Shown here piece by piece: positions 33,931 to 41,485 of a stretch of DNA of 64,000 bases. How positions within the stretch are numbered: position 1 is the stretch's first letter; every line of letters begins with the position of its first letter. The translations under genes were made by a program, and so were the position numbers. Below the pieces are notes generated by a model. It saw nothing but the letters and a program-made list of their open reading frames with translations. It made no database searches and was not told the DNA's origin. The DNA is from Planctomycetota bacterium (GTDB lineage: Bacteria > Planctomycetota > JAJSAM01 > JAJVHW01): positions 1 through 64,000 of the forward strand of contig JAJFFG010000046.1 in assembly GCA_021776825.1 (NCBI GenBank). The letters run 5' to 3'.

Positions 33931-33984
33931 CGGAACCCGGTCCGATTCTTCGGCCCCGAAGAATCGGACCGGGGTCGGTATCAC
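33924..33984. repeat. Palindromic repeat family A, copy 2
   Basis: Same element as 17137-17199. Arms of 21 bp with one mismatch; one of the differences from copy 1 restores pairing (ATTC/GAAT). It lies between convergent genes. Confidence 0.75.
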
Positions 33985-34012
33985 ATCTAGCGAGCGGACA
34001 CCGCGATCGGGC

Positions 34013-34044
34013 GGAGCGACAGGTGGGGTTAGTGGAACTGTGCC
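34013..34044 (+). repeat. Repeat family D, copy 2
   Basis: GGAGCGACAGGTGGGGTTAG followed by TGGAACTGTGCCC, two changes from 29687-29718. Confidence 0.7.
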
Positions 34045-34081
34045 CACCTCCACGTTCCACATCGGCGCCCGGGCGATCGTC

Positions 34082-36238
34082 TCAGCGAGTGGCCAGGTGC
34101 CCGCCCAGGCCCGACAGCCAGTGGACAGTCATGCCGACGAGCGCATCGCCCGCAGCCGCGCGAAGCGCACGCATCTGATCGCCGTCCGCGCAGAACTGCG
34201 CCGGGACGATCAGGACGTTCCGGCGCCGCTGCGCGGCGAGATCGGTCAGCACCTCGGGGAGCGAAGGCGAGCGGTTCTCGTAGGCGAGCACGATGCGCAG
34301 AAAGCGGCTGCGCTTCGCGAGTGGGTCGTTCGCGACCAGATCGTCCCACGCCGCGCTCGCGGCCGCATCCGCGCCCGCGGGGATCACCAGCACCGTGGTC
34401 CCGCCAAAGGGCCCCGGCGCCGTCGGCAACGCACCGGGCTTCTTCAAGTCGGCAATCGAGAACACGCCGCCGAACTCGAGGGAGAGCGCGCCGGGCGCGG
34501 CATCGACCAGACGCACGTCCGTGCCCTCGGCCGCCATCCGGCGCACGTACAGTTCGGCCCACGCGCGGGCCGTCGGTGTCTCCGTGGTCAGGATGACCGC
34601 GCGCTCCTTGGTCGCGGACTCGGGCATCTCGGCGACACCGAGCGACGCGCGCACCGACACTTCCAATTGCCGCAGCACCTCACCCGCTCCGTCCGCCGCG
34701 ACGACGAGATCGGTCGCGAGACCGAGATCCGCGTACTCCTTCAGCGTCGTTCGCAGGGCGTCTGCTCCGGACTCGTCGGTCACGCCGCGCAGGAGTGTCA
34801 CGGACGACGGCTCGCCCGGCAGACCCGCCATGCGCAGCCCGCTCGTCCGGCGGGGCTCCGCGGCGATCAGAGTTCCCGCGAGCCCATTCGAGTACATCGC
34901 GGCCCAGAGCACGGCCGTCGCGCCCGTTCCACGACCGGCGATGACGACGCGCTCCGGATCGATCGGGAACCGGCGGGACACGTAGTCCACCAGCCGCTCT
35001 AGGCCGCGCCGCACCCTGGAGACGTCGGACGTGAATGAGTCGTCGTGGAACCAGCGACCGCCGAGGCGCAGGTCCTCCTCCTCCATGAGATGCAGCGGAT
35101 CGACCGAGACGACTGCCGCCGCATCGCCCAACGCGAGACGCCAATAGCGCAGCCCGTCGTCGTCCCGCGCGCCGTCGTCCCCCAGCCATACGAGCAGCGG
35201 CACGGGTGCGTCGTCCGAAGCCTCGGCCGGGACACGAATGCGATACTGCAACTGCCCGCCGATCTCGACGGACCAGCGCCCCTCATTGACGTCGTCGGCG
35301 CGAGAGGCGGTGAGAACCATGTAGTCGGCGACGTCCCCGTCGAACCCGGTGCCGTCGGCCTCGGCCAGGTCGAATCGCGGCCAGACGTTCAGCACCCGCA
35401 GATCCGCCGAGGGCACCCGCCGGGCAGTCTGCTCGACAGTGCCCGCGCGGCCCTGCACATGGAAGCCGCCGACGACGTGCAGCACGATGCGTCCCGGGTT
35501 CCCCGTGATCGCGTCGGCAACGGACTCGCCCATGGCGTTGTCCCACAGACTCTGGCCGTCGTAGAGACGATCCTCCGGCGTGCGCGGCCCACCGCCGGCA
35601 CTGCCCATGTGCCCGCGCGTGGCGCGATCCGCCCGGGCCCAGTACTCGGCGCTGTTCGGGAAGAGCTCACGCGGCACGAGACGCCGCTCGTCATCGGTCA
35701 GCGCGTCCCAGTTCGACTTCTGGCCGCGGATCTTGCGGCGCAGCGGTGCCGGGAAGTTCGCGGCGATGACGGGCACGCCCTCGGCCTTTGCCAGCTCGAC
35801 GAGCGGCCGGTACGCCGTGCGGTAGTTGCCCCACGGCCGCGCGTGGCGCAGGAACGTCGGTTCGTCGATCTCGCCCGCGAGGTAGCGATCGAGTTGCGGC
35901 TGCGCGTCGCGTTCGAACATCTCCATCGACAGCACGACCGCGCCCCCCCGCCGCGCAATCAGCCCGCGCAGGACTTCGAGTTCAACTTGGTGCGTGACGT
36001 CGTCGTTATGCGTCTCGCCGAGGAACACGGCGTCGGCACCCGCGAGGTCGTCGAGCATCCGGTCGAGATCGGTCTCGAAACCCGCCGCCGAGAACACACG
36101 CGCCCGATCCCCGAACAGCCGAGCCGACGAGAGCGGTGGCGCGCCCTCGGCGACGGCGACCGACGAGGAGGCCGTGGTACATCCGGCGGCGAGCAGGAGA
36201 AGTGCGGGAAGCGCGGCGAGAGCAATGCGAGGGGTCAT
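34082..36238 (-). CDS. ChaN-like haem-binding lipoprotein fused to an alpha/beta-hydrolase-like region
   Basis: A 718-residue protein. ATG 36238 gives a lipoprotein signal with lipobox LLAAGC (MTPRIALAALPALLLLAAGC); the longer frame runs into the inverted repeat. Residues 40-330 match the ChaN/Cofac_haem_bdg family: AVFLGETHNDDVTHQVELEV, SMEMFERDAQPQLDRYL, VIAANFP, IVLHVVGGFHVQG. These proteins bind haem through conserved Glu/His/Tyr sites. The remainder resembles alpha/beta-hydrolase folds (PVPLLVWLGDDGARDDDGL, ERVVIAGRGTGATAVLWAAM, then a second beta-alpha set). The nucleophile elbow reads GRGTG, lacking Ser, so it is probably non-catalytic. The start codon abuts the repeat at 36244, so the original promoter is probably gone or supplied by the repeat. 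Confidence 0.75.
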   Translation of the reverse strand: MTPRIALAALPALLLLAAGCTTASSSVAVAEGAPPLSSARLFGDRARVFSAAGFETDLDRMLDDLAGADAVFLGETHNDDVTHQVELEVLRGLIARRGGAVVLSMEMFERDAQPQLDRYLAGEIDEPTFLRHARPWGNYRTAYRPLVELAKAEGVPVIAANFPAPLRRKIRGQKSNWDALTDDERRLVPRELFPNSAEYWARADRATRGHMGSAGGGPRTPEDRLYDGQSLWDNAMGESVADAITGNPGRIVLHVVGGFHVQGRAGTVEQTARRVPSADLRVLNVWPRFDLAEADGTGFDGDVADYMVLTASRADDVNEGRWSVEIGGQLQYRIRVPAEASDDAPVPLLVWLGDDGARDDDGLRYWRLALGDAAAVVSVDPLHLMEEEDLRLGGRWFHDDSFTSDVSRVRRGLERLVDYVSRRFPIDPERVVIAGRGTGATAVLWAAMYSNGLAGTLIAAEPRRTSGLRMAGLPGEPSSVTLLRGVTDESGADALRTTLKEYADLGLATDLVVAADGAGEVLRQLEVSVRASLGVAEMPESATKERAVILTTETPTARAWAELYVRRMAAEGTDVRLVDAAPGALSLEFGGVFSIADLKKPGALPTAPGPFGGTTVLVIPAGADAAASAAWDDLVANDPLAKRSRFLRIVLAYENRSPSLPEVLTDLAAQRRRNVLIVPAQFCADGDQMRALRAAAGDALVGMTVHWLSGLGGHLATR

Positions 36239-36243
36239 GAGCG

Positions 36244-36550
36244 AAGGCACCGAGTTGGATAACGTGCTGCCGCAGAGATCGACGTGCGCGCAGGTCACGT
36301 GATGAACAGAGACGAGAGCCGGATGCGGGGGGCGATCACTCTACGACGTTCGGCGCGAGGTTCCGCGCCCGGCATTCTCGATCGCCCGACGGAGTCGCGG
36401 CGCATGTGACGAGGGTCCCACGGCTACGGGCGCTGTAGGACGTGGACCTCGCTGCGGCGGGCGGGACCGAGCCCGCCATGGATGATGACGCTGCCGGTCG
36501 CGGCGTCCACGTCACCGGCCGCCGACGACAGCGAACGAACGCTGCCCGTG
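36244..36550 (-). repeat. Long inverted repeat, right copy
   Basis: Reverse complement of 29426-29685 plus about 45 extra bp. It carries the last 40 codons of the kelch gene as a duplicate and ends 6 bp before the ChaN-like start codon. Confidence 0.85.
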
Positions 36551-36789
36551 TCGAGCACGACCCGCATGCGCGGCAGCTCAGTGAGCAGACCCTGCGGCGC
36601 CGCCCGGGTGGTCGTGATCACGCGCTCGGGAACGATCTCTCCGCTCCTCTCCTCCAACTGGCAGAAGTGCGTCCGCCGATCTCCCACAGCCAGTCCCGTC
36701 GTCGCGGTGATCGTCTTCGACCAGGTCGGTCCTCCCTCTGGGCCCCAGAGCGCGTGTGCTGACCGCAGAGCGCCCGATACTGCGCTCAA
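36424..36789 (-). pseudogene. Chimera: IS110-family transposase N-terminus fused to a kelch gene 3' end
   Basis: The first part reads SKTITATTGLAVGDRRTHFC, ERVITTTRAAPQGLLTELPR, MRVVLDTGS. This matches the N-terminal DEDD domain of IS110 transposases (pattern GxDxGDRxSHxC ... RI.TT...L ... PRMRVxLExGTHS). The first catalytic Asp is Ala here (GLAVGD). At the codons for DTGS the frame passes straight into VRSLSSAAGDVDAATGSVII, the kelch C-terminus duplicated from 29426-29552. The joint falls on shared CACGGGCAGC. TTG 36789 is the only upstream start; GGGAGGA about 7 nt before a TGG codon suggests that the true start is mutated. Not functional. Confidence 0.7.
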
Positions 36790-37045
36790 TCGTTTGCAGC
36801 GCGGACGCTACTGCGTCCGGGGGACCGGCCTGCGCATCCCATCTCAGTACTCGCGGTGCGACCTGCGTCGCATGTTCGGACGGGTTCTCGCCGGACAATC
36901 TGAGCGAGACGCAGCGCGGCCTTGGCGGGCGCGGCCAGGCCTGCGATGCTCCCGAAGGATCTCGTTCTCGGCAATCCGACGGATCGTCAACGGGTGGCGC
37001 GTCCGTTCGTTCCGCTCGCCGAGCGCGCGGAGGGAGGTACACGCC

Positions 37046-37960
37046 ATGCGCACCATTCGACGGGCCGTTGTGGCCCTCGTCGCGACGGCCGTCCTGTTCG
37101 TCGGCTACGTGCCGTCGACCACGCACGCGGCGACCGGCGATCTCACGAAGCAGCAGACGAAGCAACTGCAGAAGCAGTTCAACCAGATCGTCAAGCAGCA
37201 CAAGCAGTCGCTCAACAGCTTGTTCAAGTCGTTCAAGAAGGACATCGCGGGCGTCACGAAGGACGTGAACTCGGGAACGGCCGACCCCTTCCAGGTCTTC
37301 GACAACACGAACTTCGGCCTCGACGTCACCTTCGACAGCAGCATCTCGTCCACGCGCAGCTCGATCGGCCAGTTCGAGAGCACGGCCCTCGGCTTCTACC
37401 AGAACAACACCGGCGTGCCGGATTCGGTACCCGAGCTCAGTGCGGATCCGGACAGCCTGCTCGCCGCCGCCGTGAAACAGCTGAACGCAGAGAACGCGAA
37501 GACGCTGAACAAGATCCGCAAGCTCATGGCGAAGCTCGAGCAGGCCGCCTGCAAGCAGGGGATCCCCCTGTTCTGCAACCTCCGCGGAGTCCCGACGTTC
37601 CAGTCGCCGCACGTCACGCGAAGCGGGACCTTCGGCAGCGGCATGACCGAAGGCCGAGCGAGCATCACCTTCACGACCTCGGGCGGCGATGGACCGAGCC
37701 GCCTCTTCTCGGTCATGGGATTCTTCGACTTCGACCCCACCGACGACGACACGCCGTGGGTCGGGCTGTTCGAGGCGGACGGCTCCGAGATCCACAGTTT
37801 CGAGACGACTCCCTCACCGAATGGCACGTTCCGCGGGACGTTCTCGACGAGTTCGCCGGGCATCAAGAACGTGGCCGTCGACATCTTCGACCCGGACGAC
37901 GAGTTGCTGATCTTCGCGGACGGCTTCGAGTCGGGCGACACGTCGGCCTGGAGCCGTTGA
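37046..37960 (+). CDS. Secreted coiled-coil protein with C-terminal GFESG motif
   Basis: A 304-residue protein; ATG 37046 follows GGGAGG by 8 nt. Signal peptide of about 28 residues (MRTIRRAVVALVATAVLFVG...THA). Residues 30-75 are Gln/Lys-rich helix, probably coiled coil (LTKQQTKQLQKQFNQIVKQH). A helical region follows to about 180, then a beta-rich domain (SGTFGSGMTEGRASITFTTS, VMGFFDFDP). The C-terminus IFADGFESGDTSAWSR is a motif seen at the end of many secreted bacterial proteins and may be a sorting or attachment tag. Ligand unknown. Confidence 0.75.
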   Translation: MRTIRRAVVALVATAVLFVGYVPSTTHAATGDLTKQQTKQLQKQFNQIVKQHKQSLNSLFKSFKKDIAGVTKDVNSGTADPFQVFDNTNFGLDVTFDSSISSTRSSIGQFESTALGFYQNNTGVPDSVPELSADPDSLLAAAVKQLNAENAKTLNKIRKLMAKLEQAACKQGIPLFCNLRGVPTFQSPHVTRSGTFGSGMTEGRASITFTTSGGDGPSRLFSVMGFFDFDPTDDDTPWVGLFEADGSEIHSFETTPSPNGTFRGTFSTSSPGIKNVAVDIFDPDDELLIFADGFESGDTSAWSR

Positions 37961-38109
37961 TGGAAGGCGGGAGCATCCCGAGAGAGGGACGCGCGAGAAC
38001 CGGCGGAGGTGACCGACCGCCCGACGAGAAGTTGGGTACGGCCTATCCACGTCGCTCAGGCAGATAGACGTCTGGAACGCTCGACGGCTGAGTCACGGGA
38101 CCACTTCGT

Positions 38110-38523
38110 GTGCGCGGCCGTGCGGTAGCCTGGCAATCGAGGCGTCGACGGGGGTTGCTGGTGCTCCTCGTGTCGGTGGCGATCATCGCCGTCGCCATCC
38201 TGTCGGCGTCACGGCCGAAGACGCCGGGACCACTCGGGTTCCTCCGCATGATCGGTGAACGCGCGGTCGTCAAGCGCATCGAGGTGATCGCCGGGCGCAC
38301 CGTGGACTGCGTCTTCGAATCGACGCTGCCCAAGCCGCGTCAGGCCTTGGACGCTGCCGCGCCGGACGCCTGTTCGGCGGAGGCGGTCGGGAGCCGCCAG
38401 ATCCGAACGAACAGCGCAGCGAGCACCAGCCACGTCAGCGCGCCCAGCAGCGCAACCGGGATGGGGAAGCGGCCCGTATGGAGCGACTCCATGGGCAGCC
38501 ACGAGACCATGAACGCCCCGTAG
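38110..38523 (+). CDS. Small membrane-anchored ORF, probably 3'-truncated
   Basis: From GTG 38110 the frame encodes a hydrophobic anchor (GLLVLLVSVAIIAVAILSAS) and then GPLGFLRMIGERAVVKRIEV and TVDCVFESTL, all coding-like. After about codon 78 (38345) it runs antisense into the 3' end of the GT87-like gene and loses coding character, though it stays open to 38523. The gene is therefore probably truncated where the two meet. No family recognised. Confidence 0.35.
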   Translation: MRGRAVAWQSRRRRGLLVLLVSVAIIAVAILSASRPKTPGPLGFLRMIGERAVVKRIEVIAGRTVDCVFESTLPKPRQALDAAAPDACSAEAVGSRQIRTNSAASTSHVSAPSSATGMGKRPVWSDSMGSHETMNAP

Positions 38524-39569
38524 GCCGCAGCGACGAACACGCCCGAAATGCCGGCCAACACCGCGCCTCCCGCCAGATCCACGAGCAGGACGAAGGGGAG
38601 GACGTAGTGGACGTACTGGATGCCGAAACCCGACGCGAGGAGCAGGAAGAGCAACGTCACCAACGCCGGGAGGCGAACGTCGAGACGGCGACCGGTCACG
38701 CGGGCGTGGAGAGGAAGCGCGACCACGGCGCCGAGGAGCACATACCGGGCGACGCCCGCCAGCCCCTCGACCACCGCGGGCGCCGATGGGTACGCCTCCG
38801 ACAATCGGTGACCGATGGGGCGGAGCACGCCGAACACGCCCCACAGTTCCGGCGTCCCGCTCCAACCGAGCAGATTGCGGAGCACCGGCATGCCCCCCGC
38901 CGCCAACGCGACGGCGAACGGCAGGGCGCCGACCGCCGTTCCCGCGACGAAGCGGGTCATACCCCTGCGCCCGCCGGCGAGCGCGAACACCGCGGGCGCA
39001 ACGAGCACCGGGATCAGTTTCACGTTCAACGCCGCCCCCATCAGCAGTCCTCCGGCGAACGGGCGCTTGCAACGGACGACCACGAGGGCCGAACTGAGCG
39101 TGAGCGCCGTGCAGAGCGCGTCGGTGTTGCCGTGGAACGCGGTGATGAGGATCGCGGCGGGCGCCCAGGCCCAGACGACGGCCGCCCGCGCGCCCGTCCC
39201 CGGTCCCTCCGAGCGGGAAACACTCCGGTACAGGAGCAGCAGCACGAGCCCGTCGGCGGCCACCATCGGCAGTTTGAACAGAACCGGGAACGTCAGGTCG
39301 AGGCCGTCCGCGAGACCGCCCACGGCGGCGGAGTAGAGCCCCATGAGCGGTGGGTGATTGAACAGCGGGTCCGACTGATAGAGCGCCGCGAGCCCGGCCT
39401 CCCGAACCGCACGGCCGAACCGCTCCCACGTGCGGATGTCGTTCGATCCCGTCGAGAGCAGGCAGACGGCGACGCGGACGAGAATCCCGACGCCCGCGAC
39501 GGGCAACATCCATCCCGTGGATGCACGGAGCGTCGCCCCATCGTCCGTCACCCGAGTTCCGACGGTCAT
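38340..39569 (-). CDS. Polytopic membrane glycosyltransferase, GT87/DUF2029-like
   Basis: A 409-residue protein with about ten transmembrane helices. ATG 39569 overlaps the stop of the GT2-methyltransferase gene (ATGA). The early extracytoplasmic loop has NDIRTWERFG...LFNHPPLMGLY, with the acidic residue after helix 1 typical of GT-C enzymes. Other family-like phrases are AFHGNTDALCTAL, LNVKLIPVLVAPAVFAL and GFGIQYVHYVLPF. These resemble polyprenyl-phosphate-dependent mannosyl/arabinosyl-type transferases (GT87, DUF2029). It probably transfers a sugar from the lipid donor made by its upstream partner. Acceptor unknown. Confidence 0.7.
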   Translation of the reverse strand: MTVGTRVTDDGATLRASTGWMLPVAGVGILVRVAVCLLSTGSNDIRTWERFGRAVREAGLAALYQSDPLFNHPPLMGLYSAAVGGLADGLDLTFPVLFKLPMVAADGLVLLLLYRSVSRSEGPGTGARAAVVWAWAPAAILITAFHGNTDALCTALTLSSALVVVRCKRPFAGGLLMGAALNVKLIPVLVAPAVFALAGGRRGMTRFVAGTAVGALPFAVALAAGGMPVLRNLLGWSGTPELWGVFGVLRPIGHRLSEAYPSAPAVVEGLAGVARYVLLGAVVALPLHARVTGRRLDVRLPALVTLLFLLLASGFGIQYVHYVLPFVLLVDLAGGAVLAGISGVFVAAAYGAFMVSWLPMESLHTGRFPIPVALLGALTWLVLAALFVRIWRLPTASAEQASGAAASKA

Positions 39570-41095
39570 GCGCTCGTCGCCGCGGGAGTCGCTTCGGCCG
39601 CGCTGTCCTCGTCGACCTCTGCGCTCGCGGCAAGCAGCTGTCTCAGCCCGGGACGAGGCCGGGCGACGACCAAGAACTGGAACGCGAACAAGCGCGGCAT
39701 CAGGCGGGCGAGCCGGTCGGAGCACCAGCCCGCGAAGGCTCCGACCGGACCGGGGAACACCGCAGCAAAAGGCGCCCCGATCGCGCTCACCTTCTCGACG
39801 TCGTAGCCGCAGTCGCGCACGGCCCGCAGTAGCGTCGCGCGAGTGAACAGGCGCTTGTGATCGATGTCGAGGATACCGCGTTCGGCGTAGGTGAACCGCC
39901 CGAGGAGGAGGTTCAGCCGCACCGCCGCGAAGGCCACGTTGGGAGTCGAGAGCACGAGTCGGGCACGCTCCGACGAGCGGCCCAGCACCTCGCTGCCGTT
40001 GCGCAGGCCGACGAGGAACCGCTCGGGATCGACGAGATGCTCGATCACGTCCAGCATCAGCACCACGTCGTACTCGAACGCGTCCTCGGAAAATTCGCCG
40101 TCGAGGTCCGCGCGGATGAAGCGCGTCATGTTCCCCGGCAACGGTTCTTCGAAGTCGAGCCCCGTGACCCGAACGCCCATCTCCTCGCAGCGCGCCGCGA
40201 CGAACCCTGGCCCGCAACCGATGTCCAGCAGCGTCTGCGGGGCGAGGCGCCGGACGCACTCGAGCGCCGCGGCGTGGGAGGAGTACAGGACTGCCGTCTT
40301 GTCCTCGTAGAGCAGGGGCTTCGCGCCGCGGAACTTCAGAGAACAGAAGATCCCCATCCGATGCAGGCGATACCCGAGACTCGCGGACAGGACGCGTCGC
40401 GCATAGCGCACCCGACCCATGCTGCGGATGCGGTTGTCGTAGTCCACGCGAGTCGGGATCTCGACGATCTGCGCCCCCGCGTAGAACGCCTGCAGCAGTA
40501 CGTCGGTGTCGAAGTCGTACTCGTTGGCGTCGAACTCGAACGGGATCTCGGAGAGGAAGGCGGCCGAGTAGGCGCGGAAACCGGTGTGGTATTCCGAGAG
40601 CCGCTGGCCGCAGAGCCGGTTCTGCAGCCAGGTCACGAAGCGGTTGCCGGCGCGCTGGATCAGGGGCATCTTCCCGGAGCCCGGGTCACCGCCGTCCACG
40701 AACCGGGACGCGAGGATCACGTCCGCATCACCCCCGTCGTACACCTCGGCGAATCGCGGCAGGTCCTCTGGTGGGTACTGCCCGTCCGCCGGGAGCACGA
40801 CCACCAGTTCGTACCCGCCGTCCAGCGCGTGGCGCAGCGCCAGTTTCTGGATCTCGCCGTAGCCCAGGTCCACGGGGCTGACCAGGACCCTCGCTCGCTC
40901 GAACCCGCGCGCATCCACCCACCTGCGCGCAGCCAGCGCTGCCTCCCGGCCCGAGGAGTCTTCGATGAGGAGCAGGTCCCAACGGTCCGACCCGAGGACT
41001 CCCTGCGGGATGCGCTCCAGAACGCGAGCGACGCGCTCCTCCGCGTGGTGGGCGACAAGAACCAGCAGGATGCGCCCGGATCCGCGGCTCGGCAT
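39566..41095 (-). CDS. GT2 glycosyltransferase fused to a class I methyltransferase
   Basis: A 509-residue protein. ATG 41095 has a TACACT box 6 nt upstream. Residues 8-240 are a GT2, dolichol-phosphate-mannose-synthase-like domain: LLLIEDSSG, VSPVDLGYGEIQKLALRHAL, VVVLPADGQYPPEDL (nucleotide-sugar site), ILASRF and YHTGFRAY. Residues 265-490 are a SAM methyltransferase: LLDIGCGPGFVAARCEEMGV (motif I at 291-297), GLDFEE, VVLMLDVIEHLVDPERFL and LSTPN. It likely makes a lipid-linked sugar and methylates a sugar or precursor. It is translationally coupled to the GT87-like gene. Confidence 0.8.
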   Translation of the reverse strand: MPSRGSGRILLVLVAHHAEERVARVLERIPQGVLGSDRWDLLLIEDSSGREAALAARRWVDARGFERARVLVSPVDLGYGEIQKLALRHALDGGYELVVVLPADGQYPPEDLPRFAEVYDGGDADVILASRFVDGGDPGSGKMPLIQRAGNRFVTWLQNRLCGQRLSEYHTGFRAYSAAFLSEIPFEFDANEYDFDTDVLLQAFYAGAQIVEIPTRVDYDNRIRSMGRVRYARRVLSASLGYRLHRMGIFCSLKFRGAKPLLYEDKTAVLYSSHAAALECVRRLAPQTLLDIGCGPGFVAARCEEMGVRVTGLDFEEPLPGNMTRFIRADLDGEFSEDAFEYDVVLMLDVIEHLVDPERFLVGLRNGSEVLGRSSERARLVLSTPNVAFAAVRLNLLLGRFTYAERGILDIDHKRLFTRATLLRAVRDCGYDVEKVSAIGAPFAAVFPGPVGAFAGWCSDRLARLMPRLFAFQFLVVARPRPGLRQLLAASAEVDEDSAAEATPAATSA

Positions 41096-41101
41096 CGGCG
41101 G

Positions 41102-41107
41102 AGTGTA
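41102..41107 (-). promoter_or_regulatory. Putative -10 box (TACACT), leaderless type
   Basis: TACACT on the minus strand ends 6 nt before the ATG at 41095. Confidence 0.4.
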
Positions 41108-41246
41108 CGTCGCGGGCCCAGGGTCGGTGAACAACACTGGCCGGGCCGCCTCGACCCCGAGCGTCGTCCACTCCAGGCTCGGTACGCGCTGGCGGGGGGC
41201 GGAACGACGGGTCGTTCGTCCCTCCTGTGGAAGATACGACGGGCAC

Positions 41247-41290
41247 GTCATACCGACCCCGTCATACCGACCCAGGGTCAATTCGTCGGG
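41247..41290. repeat. Repeat family C, copy 1
   Basis: GTCATACCGACCC occurs twice in tandem, the second running on into AGGGTCAATTCGTCGG. The same layout (doubled CATACCG then CCCAGGGTCAATCCGCCG) forms the arm of the element at 56132-56236. Confidence 0.65.
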
Positions 41291-41312
41291 CAGAGCGACG
41301 CATCCCGTAGAG

Positions 41313-41358
41313 GCGGGACTCGTTCCGCTGGTCAACCAATGTCGGCCAGTTCGGACAC
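41313..41358. repeat. Repeat family E, copy 2
   Basis: Resembles 33886-33930; shares GGCGGGAC-CGTTCCG and GTCGGCCA-TTCGG. Confidence 0.5.
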
Positions 41359-41485
41359 CGACCTCGCGCCACCGCTCGTCAGGCTCAGCGCCGCGGATCC
41401 GGCACGGCCACGGGAGCGTAAGAGCTCACACCGTGACGACCCTCACGGGTCTTGGCATGCGACCTGTGATGAACGCCCCCACGAC

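Larger units (their letters stand above)
41096..41485. other. Gene-free region with repeats C and E
   Basis: A 390-nt stretch with repeat C copy 1 (41247-41290), repeat E copy 2 (41313-41358) and the promoter of the glycosyltransferase gene. No coding signal. Confidence 0.55.
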
